Positions 1 to 6,307 of a stretch of DNA of 6,307 bases are shown one piece after another. The position numbers and the translations under genes are program-made. The notes beneath the pieces were generated by a model. That model saw nothing but the letters and a program-made list of their open reading frames with translations. It was not told where the DNA came from and made no database searches. Position 1 is the first letter of the stretch, and each line of letters begins with the position of its first letter. The stretch is from Candidatus Aegiribacteria sp. (GTDB lineage: Bacteria; Fermentibacterota; Fermentibacteria; Fermentibacterales; JCC-6): NCBI GenBank assembly GCA_030600975.1, contig JAUVUL010000117.1, forward strand, positions 1 to 6,307, read 5' to 3'.

Positions 1-2
1 GC

Positions 3-557
3 GTTGAATCCCACGAGTATGATCATGCCTATATACGGGTCAGCACCAATGGTACCAACTGGACTGATGTGTGGGCAAACGATGATGTCGTTGAGGACGA
101 CAGCTGGGTACAGCAGAGCTACGACATTTCGACCGTGGCAGATAACCAGCCTCAGGTATACATCCGCTGGACCATGGGAAGCACCGACGGAAGCTGGGTC
201 TACTGCGGATGGAATATCGATGATATAGAGATCTATGCTGTTCCGCTTACAGGGATTGAAGGGGGAGAGTCAGCAATGCAGCCTCTATCTGTTGATCCTG
301 TTTATCCTAACCCCTTCTCCTCTAAGGTTACGGTTCCCTTTACTCTCGCGGAAGCGGGAGAGGTGAGCATTTCCGTTTACGACCTTTCCGGCAGACAGAT
401 ACAGACAATTACGTCGGAGGAATTCGCCGCTGGAACCCATGCCGTTTCCTGGCAGGGAATTGACGGCAGCGGTAACAGAGTGACTTCTGGAATCTACTTC
501 TTGAGAGTATGGACGGAAGATTCAACTGTAACCAGGAAAGTGGTTCTTACCAGATAG
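3..557 (+). CDS. C-terminal part of a secreted protein with beta-sandwich domain and FlgD-like sorting domain (5' partial)
   Basis: The reading frame is open from the window edge, so the true start lies upstream; internal ATGs are not credible starts. The visible 184 residues have two parts. Residues 1-80 read as a beta-sandwich of the MAM/jelly-roll kind found near the C-termini of secreted peptidases and adhesins, with an AYIRVSTNG strand, then YCGWNIDDIEIYAV. Residues 95-184 form a FlgD-like / T9SS type A-like domain: YPNPF near residue 101, SVYDLSGRQI near 125, a DGSGNRVTSGIYFLRV stretch, and a basic end VTRKVVLTR. In the FCB group such domains direct export and surface attachment; that role is inferred here. 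The catalytic or binding part is outside the window, so the function is unknown, though a peptidase is a common partner of this architecture. A strong hairpin follows 10 bases after the stop. Confidence 0.88.
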   Translation, partial: VESHEYDHAYIRVSTNGTNWTDVWANDDVVEDDSWVQQSYDISTVADNQPQVYIRWTMGSTDGSWVYCGWNIDDIEIYAVPLTGIEGGESAMQPLSVDPVYPNPFSSKVTVPFTLAEAGEVSISVYDLSGRQIQTITSEEFAAGTHAVSWQGIDGSGNRVTSGIYFLRVWTEDSTVTRKVVLTR

Positions 558-567
558 CAGTCCTGAG

Positions 568-595
568 GCGGGGGGCATTTATTTGTGCCCCCCGC
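568..595 (+). terminator. GC-rich hairpin terminator after the first secreted-protein gene
   Basis: A perfect 10-bp stem (568-577 GCGGGGGGCA pairs with 586-595 TGCCCCCCGC) closes an 8-base AT-rich loop, starting 10 bases after the stop codon. The tail ATTTCTTG is only moderately T-rich, so termination is likely but may be partial. It implies that the propeller gene downstream has its own promoter. Confidence 0.8.
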
Positions 596-629
596 ATTTC
601 TTGATAAGTTCTCTTATCTTCTCTAGCCT

Positions 630-688
630 GCATTTTTCTCCCAATAAACCTCCAATTCCTTACTGAAATTAACCATACGACCTGAAAC
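630..688 (-). repeat. 59-bp dispersed repeat, copy 1
   Basis: This segment matches 3666-3724 in the same orientation with 55 of 59 identities, and the last 34 bases (655-688) are identical. Similarity stops sharply at 688/689. On the minus strand both copies can be read as VSGRMVNFSKE followed by a diverging tail; here the frame closes at a TAG after about 17 codons from the ATG. It could be a mobile-element end, a fragment of a repeated gene, or a regulatory repeat. The strand assignment follows the possible reading frame and is tentative. Confidence 0.85.
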
Positions 689-793
689 CGCAGAAATAGT
701 GACTTCAGGTGGCTCTTAAGAAAGCTGGTGAAATTTGCAGGTTAGCTTCCATCAAGCATGTAGGATGGATGAGAGCGTTCTTTTCCTGACAGG

Positions 794-821
794 TTGCTTC
801 AGATGAAATATCCTGTATTTT
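794..821 (+). promoter_or_regulatory. Possible promoter of the propeller gene
   Basis: TTGCTT (794-799) and TATTTT (816-821) are spaced by 16 bases and lie about 40 bases before the start codon, in an AT-rich stretch. Each hexamer matches the sigma-70 consensus only partly, and promoter consensus in this lineage is uncertain. A promoter must exist somewhere between the hairpin and the gene if the hairpin terminates; this is the best candidate I can see. Confidence 0.25.
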
Positions 822-847
822 ATTAAATTGATTTGCTTTTTCTTTTG

Positions 848-855
848 AAAAGGGG
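848..855 (+). promoter_or_regulatory. Shine-Dalgarno site of the propeller gene
   Basis: AAAAGGGG ends 7 bases before the ATG at 863. An in-frame TAA at 860-862 directly precedes that ATG, so no earlier start is possible, and the ribosome site supports this start over later ones. Confidence 0.65.
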
Positions 856-862
856 TGTCTAA

Positions 863-3424
863 ATGCTGAGTTATCTGAGTGTTGTTTTGTGTGTTCTTGT
901 TTCCGGTGTTCCATCGGAGGACGGGTCGCCGGTCAATGGTTTTGAGAGTTTTGATGCCGGCAGCGGCATTACCATTGATCAGTTGCTTCCATTTTTCGGT
1001 TCTGCCAGGGCTGACACGGTCTGTAATATTGATCCGGGGGTTATTCCTGAGGGTGATTACCTGTTGGAGATTACCTTCACTTCGGATGGCTCAAAGGTTC
1101 TTGTCTGTAATTACCATAGTCAGAGTGTTACTGTTATTGACTGGTCTTCCATGTCAGTTGATACAACGTTTGCTGTTGACGGTTACCCCGTTGGTATAGC
1201 CTGCTCTGATGAATATGCGGTTGTTGCTTGTCTCGTCTCAGACAGGATCAATGTTTACAGTCTTTCTGATTATTCTCTTGCAGAATCGTTCGCTGTGGGG
1301 TTGCAGCCCTGTGCTATTCGGATAAGCGACGATGGCAATTACGCTTATGTAACCTGTGATATAGATGATGTCTGCGAGGTTATCAATCTTGCTACGCTGA
1401 CGCATACACTAACCATAAGCGATTTTCCGGTGTGGCTTGACAGTTATGGATGGGCGAGTGAAAGTAATCGTTTCTACGTGAAGTTCTCAGGGTTTGAGCC
1501 TGTTTGCGGGGGTGATTATTTAGCTGTTGGTGATGGCGAAAAAGGTTTGCTGTTCTTCAACACCGCTACCGGAGATATTGATCATTCATGCTATATTTCA
1601 GGGTGCGCGAGTGTTGCTCTTTCAGGTGACGAAGCTTACCTTGTAGCCCTGAGTTATTACTATCCCGTCTCACTGAGCAGTATAGATCTCTCTACTTTCA
1701 CCGTTGATTCAACTGTTACAGTTACTGGCTACGGTCCCGGAATGACGACAGACATCGCTGTGAATCATGATGGTTCTAAAGCGTATATCTCAACCAGCGG
1801 CAATACAACCACACTGGTCAGGTTCCTGACCAATGATTTTGTAACATTTAACGATACTCACTCGGCATACTGGATCGGGGTTTCTGCCGATCATTCTCTC
1901 GCGGTAAGCGGGCAGAACAGATACTCCATTATCGATTTCGCTACGGAGACAATGGTTGCGCAGCACGAGGGAAACAGCCAGTACACAGGATGTGTATCAC
2001 CCGCCGCAAACAATACTGCAAGTTTTGATCCCACTCTTCATGAGGGAGTCCACCTTTACAGCTTCAGTGGATCCTCAGCGAGTTATCTTGGAGATGTATT
2101 ATCCGGTTCTCCCGTTGAGGGGGACGGAACAAGAAGGGTAGCTATAGCGCCGGATGGTTCTGTTTGTGTTGTTTCCAACACTATGTCGGACAATGTGAGC
2201 ATTATAGATCTTGTCACTCTTGAGGTTGATGCTATTCTTGAGATCGGGGACAGGGTTCAGGATGTTGCAATAACTTCCGATTCCAGGTGGGCTGTTGTGT
2301 GCGGTTTCAATTCCAATTCCGTTAAGATCATCGATCTTGATAATAACACCATAGTTGCGGACGTTCCCACCGGTACAAGATCATCGGTTGTTTCGATTAC
2401 CCCCGATGATGGTTACGCATACGTTGGGAATGTTTCTGACAATACCGTTTCAGTCGTACAGCTGGACGGTGCTTCCAGCACTGAGATAGCTGAGATCCCC
2501 TGTGGTGTCATAGGCGTAGCCTGGACTGCATGCGGTGTTACAAGCGATGTGAGGGTAAGCCCCGATGGAGCATACTGCCTTGTGGCTGCATCCTTTGATG
2601 ATAAGGTAAAGGTTATTGATACAGCTACCAATACCATTGTCGCCGATCTTACCGTTGGGGATTTTCCCCTTCAGATAGCATTTAACGATAACGGCTCCAG
2701 GGCTATTGTATCCAACTACAATGGGAATACCTACTCGCTGATTGATGTTGATGGAGCTTCTTCATCGGTTGTGGGAACATGGAGCTGCGGGAACGGACCC
2801 ATGCGGGTTACATACGACAGTTACGGTGATCAGTTCGCCATAGGGCTTTACATTGACAAGGAAGTAAAGACTGTTGATCCTTCCACAGGTTCTATTACCG
2901 ATACACACAGTTACGCGAGCTCCGGGGGAGTAATTGATCTTGATTACGCTCCCGACGGTTCGCGGCTTGTTCTTACCAAGATGTATGTATACACTCACTG
3001 CAGACTTTACAGGGATTCGGAATTCGTAGATTTATTGGGAGACGCTGCGTGCTTCAGCTACTGCGATGCTATTGATGCGGCTGTCGCTGCGGTTCCCGGC
3101 CCTGATTACGCTTTCTATTTGAGCTTTTCTCCTGAAGGAATTATTGAAGATGAGATTGGAATGGCAGGAATGCCGGGGCTGTGTGTTTCCCCGAATCCCG
3201 GTTCGGGCAGTTTAACCTTTGACGTTTTTCTACCATCTTCGTGTGATGTTCGTTTGGGCGTGTATGACCTTGGCGGAAGGCTTGTATCAATTGTTGAGAA
3301 AAGCTCTTTTACAGCGGGGAGTTATGCTTTTGCATGGAACGCTTCTCTTCCTTCGGGTGTTTTTGCTGTTCGGCTGGATGCAGGTGAGAAAACCGTTACC
3401 AGGCTTATAACCGTTTGTGAGTGA
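863..3424 (+). CDS. Exported double beta-propeller (YVTN-type) protein with C-terminal sorting domain
   Basis: This complete 853-residue protein begins with a short hydrophobic segment (residues 1-15, SYLSVVLCVLVSG) that probably acts as a signal peptide, although it lacks the usual basic N-region. The body consists of YVTN-type blades with the pattern 'SxDGxxAYV...xxxVxVIDL.T'. I count about seven near residues 70-370 (for example AIRISDDGNYAYVTC at 151-165) and about seven near 426-710 (for example VAIAPDGSVCVVSN at 426-439), which suggests two propellers. Residues 771-853 form a FlgD-like sorting domain (VSPNPGSGS, GVYDLGGRLVS, LPSGVFAVRLD, TVTRLITVCE). Propellers of this type usually bind partners or ligands; no catalytic residues are evident. 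The protein is acidic and has about 24 cysteines, unusual for an exported protein. It probably sits at the cell surface. The ligand is unknown. It is flanked by direct 59-bp repeats. Confidence 0.9.
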   Translation: MLSYLSVVLCVLVSGVPSEDGSPVNGFESFDAGSGITIDQLLPFFGSARADTVCNIDPGVIPEGDYLLEITFTSDGSKVLVCNYHSQSVTVIDWSSMSVDTTFAVDGYPVGIACSDEYAVVACLVSDRINVYSLSDYSLAESFAVGLQPCAIRISDDGNYAYVTCDIDDVCEVINLATLTHTLTISDFPVWLDSYGWASESNRFYVKFSGFEPVCGGDYLAVGDGEKGLLFFNTATGDIDHSCYISGCASVALSGDEAYLVALSYYYPVSLSSIDLSTFTVDSTVTVTGYGPGMTTDIAVNHDGSKAYISTSGNTTTLVRFLTNDFVTFNDTHSAYWIGVSADHSLAVSGQNRYSIIDFATETMVAQHEGNSQYTGCVSPAANNTASFDPTLHEGVHLYSFSGSSASYLGDVLSGSPVEGDGTRRVAIAPDGSVCVVSNTMSDNVSIIDLVTLEVDAILEIGDRVQDVAITSDSRWAVVCGFNSNSVKIIDLDNNTIVADVPTGTRSSVVSITPDDGYAYVGNVSDNTVSVVQLDGASSTEIAEIPCGVIGVAWTACGVTSDVRVSPDGAYCLVAASFDDKVKVIDTATNTIVADLTVGDFPLQIAFNDNGSRAIVSNYNGNTYSLIDVDGASSSVVGTWSCGNGPMRVTYDSYGDQFAIGLYIDKEVKTVDPSTGSITDTHSYASSGGVIDLDYAPDGSRLVLTKMYVYTHCRLYRDSEFVDLLGDAACFSYCDAIDAAVAAVPGPDYAFYLSFSPEGIIEDEIGMAGMPGLCVSPNPGSGSLTFDVFLPSSCDVRLGVYDLGGRLVSIVEKSSFTAGSYAFAWNASLPSGVFAVRLDAGEKTVTRLITVCE

Positions 3425-3665
3425 GGGTGTTTCACTGATATAAGTACCTGCCTTTGTTTATTGACGGTGTCCGGTGAAGTGTGATATTGAAACTGTTTCA
3501 GGCGCGTCAAACAACGGTCGAATAATGATTGTCAGGCACTGTCTAAACGGAGAAGACTATGAAGTTAGAAAATGAGAGACTTCCTGTTTTCAAGAGGGTG
3601 GGCGGGTTCCTGCTTAAGTGATAGGAATCTTGATTTCAAACCGTTCCGGGAATTTCTCCGAAACA

Positions 3666-3724
3666 GCATATTTCTCCAAATAAATCTCCGATTCCTTACT
3701 GAAATTAACCATACGACCTGAAAC
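3666..3724 (-). repeat. 59-bp dispersed repeat, copy 2
   Basis: Second copy of the repeat at 630-688, same orientation, four mismatches, with 3691-3724 identical to 655-688. All four mismatches fall in the first 25 bases. In the minus-strand frame MVNFSKE they change the amino acid (S/L, I/V, L/W, Y/N), so protein-level constraint is not evident. This copy lies about 90 bases beyond the transposase remnant's stop codon, on its downstream side, so it may be connected with that element. Confidence 0.85.
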
Positions 3725-3811
3725 ACACTCAGTCAAACAGCGCTGCCGGTATATACACTGAAGATTCGGTATCATGATGTACGTCCCCCGTGAAGTCGGA
3801 TCAGTGAATTA

Positions 3812-3976
3812 TTACCCAACCTCTATTTCAGGAACATCGTCCTGCCATGGAATGTAATCCGCATCGGGTTCACATACCAGTTCCAGAGGCTCCGGAGGGG
3901 GTCTCGGGTCTTCCCAGAGATCAAGGTGTTTCAGGATGCGCCTGATGACAAATGGCTGCTCGATGACGGAAATAAC
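3812..3976 (-). pseudogene. C-terminal remnant of an IS91-type (Y2) transposase
   Basis: Read on the minus strand, these 54 codons give VISVIEQPFVIRRILKHLDL, then WEDPRPPPEPLE and an acidic tail DADYIPWQDDVPEIEVG before TAA. In IS91/IS801-type transposases the C-terminus typically runs 'CPKCGxxMRIISxIEDPxVIxxILxHLGLW' followed by a proline-rich and then acidic tail; this match comes from memory of the family. The frame is closed by a TAG (3977-3979) immediately before the matching segment, and the zinc-ribbon cysteines and catalytic tyrosines are absent. The breakpoint lies within about 10 bases of the stop codon of the GlmL-like gene on the same strand. It is a dead fragment, left by a truncated insertion or rearrangement. 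Confidence 0.7.
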
Positions 3977-3981
3977 CTAAC

Positions 3982-6307
3982 TCAGATTATAACCATAGGT
4001 CTTGTAACACCGGCCCTGATCTGTGTTCTTCCCGAAACACCGACATATTTGCCGATGGAGTTTTCAAGAAATTCAGCACATTCCTCATCCATACCAAAAC
4101 TCCCGAAACCTGATGTCAGCATCAGAGTGAAAGGTATATCCTCATCACCTGTTATAGCTACGCCCAGTTCCTCTCCATTGTAACAGACCCAGTCGGAAGC
4201 GGGTATTGATGGGGCAATGATTCCTGAAACTCCTGCATCCGAAGCCAGTTTCAGATATTCCAGATCAATAGGGACAGTTGAAAAAGCGATGCAATTCTTT
4301 TTAAATTGACCATTCTGGACGGAGTCGATCCTGGTCAGTATTCCACTGTTTTCTCCTCCGAAACCTATCACTCCGTTCAATCTTGTCCCTCTCCCTTTTA
4401 CCCGTACCATATGATCGGGAAGAATTTCAGATACCGTTCCCGAGACGTGGCAGAACATCTTTACCGGGTTAATGTCATACTGAACAGTTACTTTGCCTTT
4501 TTTTGTGTCGATTTCTTTCAGTACTCCGCTGGTGGGTGACTTTACGGATACAGCTTTGCCTTTTGACATATCTGAGGCGATGACCTGACCAGCTTCCACA
4601 AATCTATCAAGACCGACTTTCAAATATCCCCTGATGTGTTTAGGCTTGATATCAAGTGGTTTGGCTATATCAATCACATGAGGTTTTTCATCGTAATCCT
4701 GTATTTCTCTCAGAATAATAATACCATTTTTCTCGATCTTCGTTACCCTTCCCCTGACTGTTGAACGGAATGTGAAATCGAAACCCTCGAGACCTGTCCT
4801 GTGCACTTTGTAAAGCGGAGCATTGAGTTTGACTTTGTCTCCCTCTTTGATAAGGAGACCGCTGCGGATTTCCTCAGGGGAAAGATGCCTGTCGTATCCG
4901 GGTATTTTATTCAGGTCTATCATATATAGTCTTGGTGGATCGAACCTGTTTTCCCCCAATACAGTGCCATGATCAACCTTATCCCCCTTCTTAACGAACA
5001 GGTCTCCCTTGTAGGGGAGCCTGTAATCCATTTCCCATTCACCAGTTACCAGTTCACCATGATCCGGGCGTATAGAATGGACAAACCCGGTCATTTCGTG
5101 AGTGAATTCCGGGATTCCCGAGGACGCAAGGGGTTTTGTAGCGGTATTATCCCCTTGCCCTCTGCAGTCTATCAGAACCGTCAGTTCAGTATTGAGATGG
5201 TTGCGTCCATTTCCAAGTGAAACATCATTATCAAGTTTGAATTCCAGGTTTCCTCCAGTGTTCAGGAATAAAAGATCGCCGCCGGAGAGTTTCCAGGATT
5301 TCCCGGTGTTTCTGTCATTGACCTCCAGTACATTATCTCCTTCACTGATTTTCCCGATAGGGACGACTGTCCATCCGATATCCTCAAGACACTCTTCAAG
5401 GAAGAGGTCCAGAGCAGCCTTACTGTCTATTTCTGAAAGAACTCCAAGGTGTGGGCTTCTGAAGTTTCTGTCGACTGCCAGCCTGGTTATCCCGAGGGGT
5501 CGGAATCCCTCTGTAAGAATCCAGAAAGCCCTGTACTTATCCGAATGGGAAATTATTCCGCCCGAACCTATTATGATTTCAATATCCGATAGATTGAATG
5601 ATTCTTCTTCGGGAGTGAGGAATGTTTCCTCAAACATTTTCCTGTTACGGGCTTTCATTCTGTCAAGAAATCCTACCCGCATGGTCTTATAGCATGTATC
5701 AAGATGTTCATTCCAGGAGGATTCGGCGCCACAGATAGCCGCAGCCTGTTCAACAAGTACTTCTGACTCGTTCCCGGGAATGTATGTAGGGAAGATCGTC
5801 TTATTGTAGATATAATCCCGTACTCTATCCTCATCGAACCCCTCGGGCAGATATTCCATTAATTTTCCAATTCCTGCTTTTGACAGCACATTGGCAATCG
5901 AATAGCTCATACCTGTATTGGCTGCGACAGTCCGTGAGTATTCACCTGTTATGCAGGAGAAGATGTCAGTTGTCGCCCCTCCCATATCCATCATGAGTAC
6001 GCTTGTCCCAACATGGATGCTATACAATCTGAGAATATTCTCTACTCCTGACGGTGTCGGCAGAATATCCGAGACCGCGTAATTCTTAAGCTCCGAATAA
6101 CCGGGAGCCCTTTCCATAACATTTTCCATGAAAAGCCTGTGCACTTCGTTTCTGGCAGGTTCCGTGTTCAATTCAGTAAGTGAGGGGCGCACATTGTCAA
6201 CGATATGGATATCAAAGCTATCTTCAAGAACTTCTTTCACAAATAGAACGGGGGCGATAAACACTCTAGTAATTCTTGTTAAAATCAACGCACCCCAAAC
6301 ATGAAGC
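3982..6307 (-). CDS. glmL: GlmL/MutL-family ATPase (B12-mutase accessory protein) with long C-terminal extension, N-terminus outside the window
   Basis: The frame is open to the window edge; the TTG at 6286-6288 lies within family-like sequence, so the true start is upstream. Residues are numbered from that TTG. About 1-312 match the second half of GlmL proteins: FDIHIVDNVRPSLTELNTEP (25-44), the actin-like-fold phosphate motif MDMGGATTDIFS (100-111) and the adenosine-side motif IIIGSGGIISH (238-248). GlmL accompanies adenosylcobalamin-dependent glutamate mutase and related ornithine/lysine aminomutases, and is thought to be an ATP-driven reactivating chaperone in the cytoplasm. Known GlmL proteins are about 460 residues and end near residue 312 here. 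This one continues for some 455 more residues, with glycine/lysine hairpins such as FVKKGDKVDHGTVLG (431-445), LIKEGDKVKLNAPLY (479-493) and FVEAGQVIASD (563-573), resembling barrel-sandwich-hybrid folds, and ends in TQIRAGVTRPMVII. No mutase subunit is visible in the window. Confidence 0.85.
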   Translation of the reverse strand, partial: LHVWGALILTRITRVFIAPVLFVKEVLEDSFDIHIVDNVRPSLTELNTEPARNEVHRLFMENVMERAPGYSELKNYAVSDILPTPSGVENILRLYSIHVGTSVLMMDMGGATTDIFSCITGEYSRTVAANTGMSYSIANVLSKAGIGKLMEYLPEGFDEDRVRDYIYNKTIFPTYIPGNESEVLVEQAAAICGAESSWNEHLDTCYKTMRVGFLDRMKARNRKMFEETFLTPEEESFNLSDIEIIIGSGGIISHSDKYRAFWILTEGFRPLGITRLAVDRNFRSPHLGVLSEIDSKAALDLFLEECLEDIGWTVVPIGKISEGDNVLEVNDRNTGKSWKLSGGDLLFLNTGGNLEFKLDNDVSLGNGRNHLNTELTVLIDCRGQGDNTATKPLASSGIPEFTHEMTGFVHSIRPDHGELVTGEWEMDYRLPYKGDLFVKKGDKVDHGTVLGENRFDPPRLYMIDLNKIPGYDRHLSPEEIRSGLLIKEGDKVKLNAPLYKVHRTGLEGFDFTFRSTVRGRVTKIEKNGIIILREIQDYDEKPHVIDIAKPLDIKPKHIRGYLKVGLDRFVEAGQVIASDMSKGKAVSVKSPTSGVLKEIDTKKGKVTVQYDINPVKMFCHVSGTVSEILPDHMVRVKGRGTRLNGVIGFGGENSGILTRIDSVQNGQFKKNCIAFSTVPIDLEYLKLASDAGVSGIIAPSIPASDWVCYNGEELGVAITGDEDIPFTLMLTSGFGSFGMDEECAEFLENSIGKYVGVSGRTQIRAGVTRPMVII

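Larger units (their letters stand above)
558..862. other. Intergenic region between the two secreted-protein genes
   Basis: These 305 bases hold the hairpin terminator, copy 1 of the 59-bp repeat and an AT-rich leader before the propeller gene. Between 689 and 793 I see nothing convincing beyond a 6-bp inverted repeat (748-753 with 764-769). The minus-strand open frame that crosses the start of the propeller gene has no recognisable features and is treated as a shadow. Confidence 0.6.
3425..3981. other. Degenerate convergent intergenic region with mobile-element scars
   Basis: These 557 bases lie between the 3' ends of two converging genes. They contain copy 2 of the 59-bp repeat (3666-3724) and a transposase C-terminal remnant (3812-3976). 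Between 3425 and 3665 there is no long open frame and no strong terminator hairpin. The only small frame of note starts at 3559 and spans 20 codons, with GGAG upstream. A minus-strand frame of 53 codons (3614-3775) overlaps the repeat. Nothing here resembles a structured RNA that I recognise. Confidence 0.6.

Noticed and set aside
748..769. 6-bp inverted repeat TCCATC / GATGGA before the propeller gene
   Set aside because: The stem is short with a 10-base loop, has no T tract, and no known operator pattern is recognised.
705..914. Minus-strand open frame of 69 codons across the start of the propeller gene
   Set aside because: It overlaps a well-supported start with a good ribosome site, has no recognisable motif and a composition typical of antisense frames.
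3559..3621. 20-codon plus-strand frame (MKLENERLPVFKRVGGFLLK) with GGAG upstream
   Set aside because: It is too short to support as a gene without homologues; it could be a decayed gene start, but chance is enough to explain it.
3494..3725. 9-bp inverted repeat (TGTTTCAGG / CCTGAAACA) at the outer edges of a 232-bp segment that includes repeat copy 2
   Set aside because: A match of this length over this distance is readily expected by chance, and no target-site duplication is visible around it.
5102..5692. Plus-strand open frame of 196 codons inside the GlmL-like gene
   Set aside because: It is antisense to conserved ATPase motifs, including the GSGG segment, and its serine/arginine/proline-rich translation is typical of a shadow frame.
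6286..6288. TTG as a start codon for the GlmL-like gene
   Set aside because: The frame remains open to the window edge and GlmL proteins need roughly 200 or more residues upstream of this point, including the first phosphate motif.

Overview
The window looks like a chromosomal segment from an uncultured anaerobic bacterium of the FCB type (Fermentibacteria-, Cloacimonadota- or Eisenbacteria-like). This placement is an inference. It rests on two secreted proteins with C-terminal FlgD-like / T9SS type A-like sorting domains next to a GlmL/MutL-type protein, the accessory ATPase of B12-dependent amino-acid mutases. No rRNA or marker gene is present to fix the taxonomy.

Layout: (1) 3-557 (+) is the 3' end of a large secreted protein, with a beta-sandwich domain followed by a sorting domain. 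A GC-rich hairpin at 568-595 closes it. (2) 558-862 is intergenic and holds that hairpin, copy 1 of a 59-bp repeat, and the presumed promoter and Shine-Dalgarno site of the next gene. (3) 863-3424 (+) is a complete 853-residue exported protein that reads as two YVTN-type beta-propellers plus a C-terminal sorting domain. (4) 3425-3981 is a degenerate intergenic region. It holds copy 2 of the repeat and, on the minus strand, the last 54 codons of what looks like an IS91-type (Y2) transposase. (5) 3982-6307 (-) is a GlmL/MutL-family ATPase whose N-terminus lies beyond the window. It carries a C-terminal extension of about 450 residues rich in barrel-sandwich-hybrid-like hairpins.

The two plus-strand genes are probably both exported and anchored by the same secretion route, but the hairpin suggests separate transcription. 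The GlmL-like gene converges on them and belongs to another process: keeping an adenosylcobalamin-dependent mutase active in amino-acid fermentation. The convergent junction is scarred by mobile DNA, and the two 59-bp repeats bracket the propeller gene in direct orientation. The most interesting items are the unusually long GlmL protein, the repeat pair and the transposase remnant. I see no CRISPR array, tRNA, rRNA, toxin-antitoxin pair or defence system.
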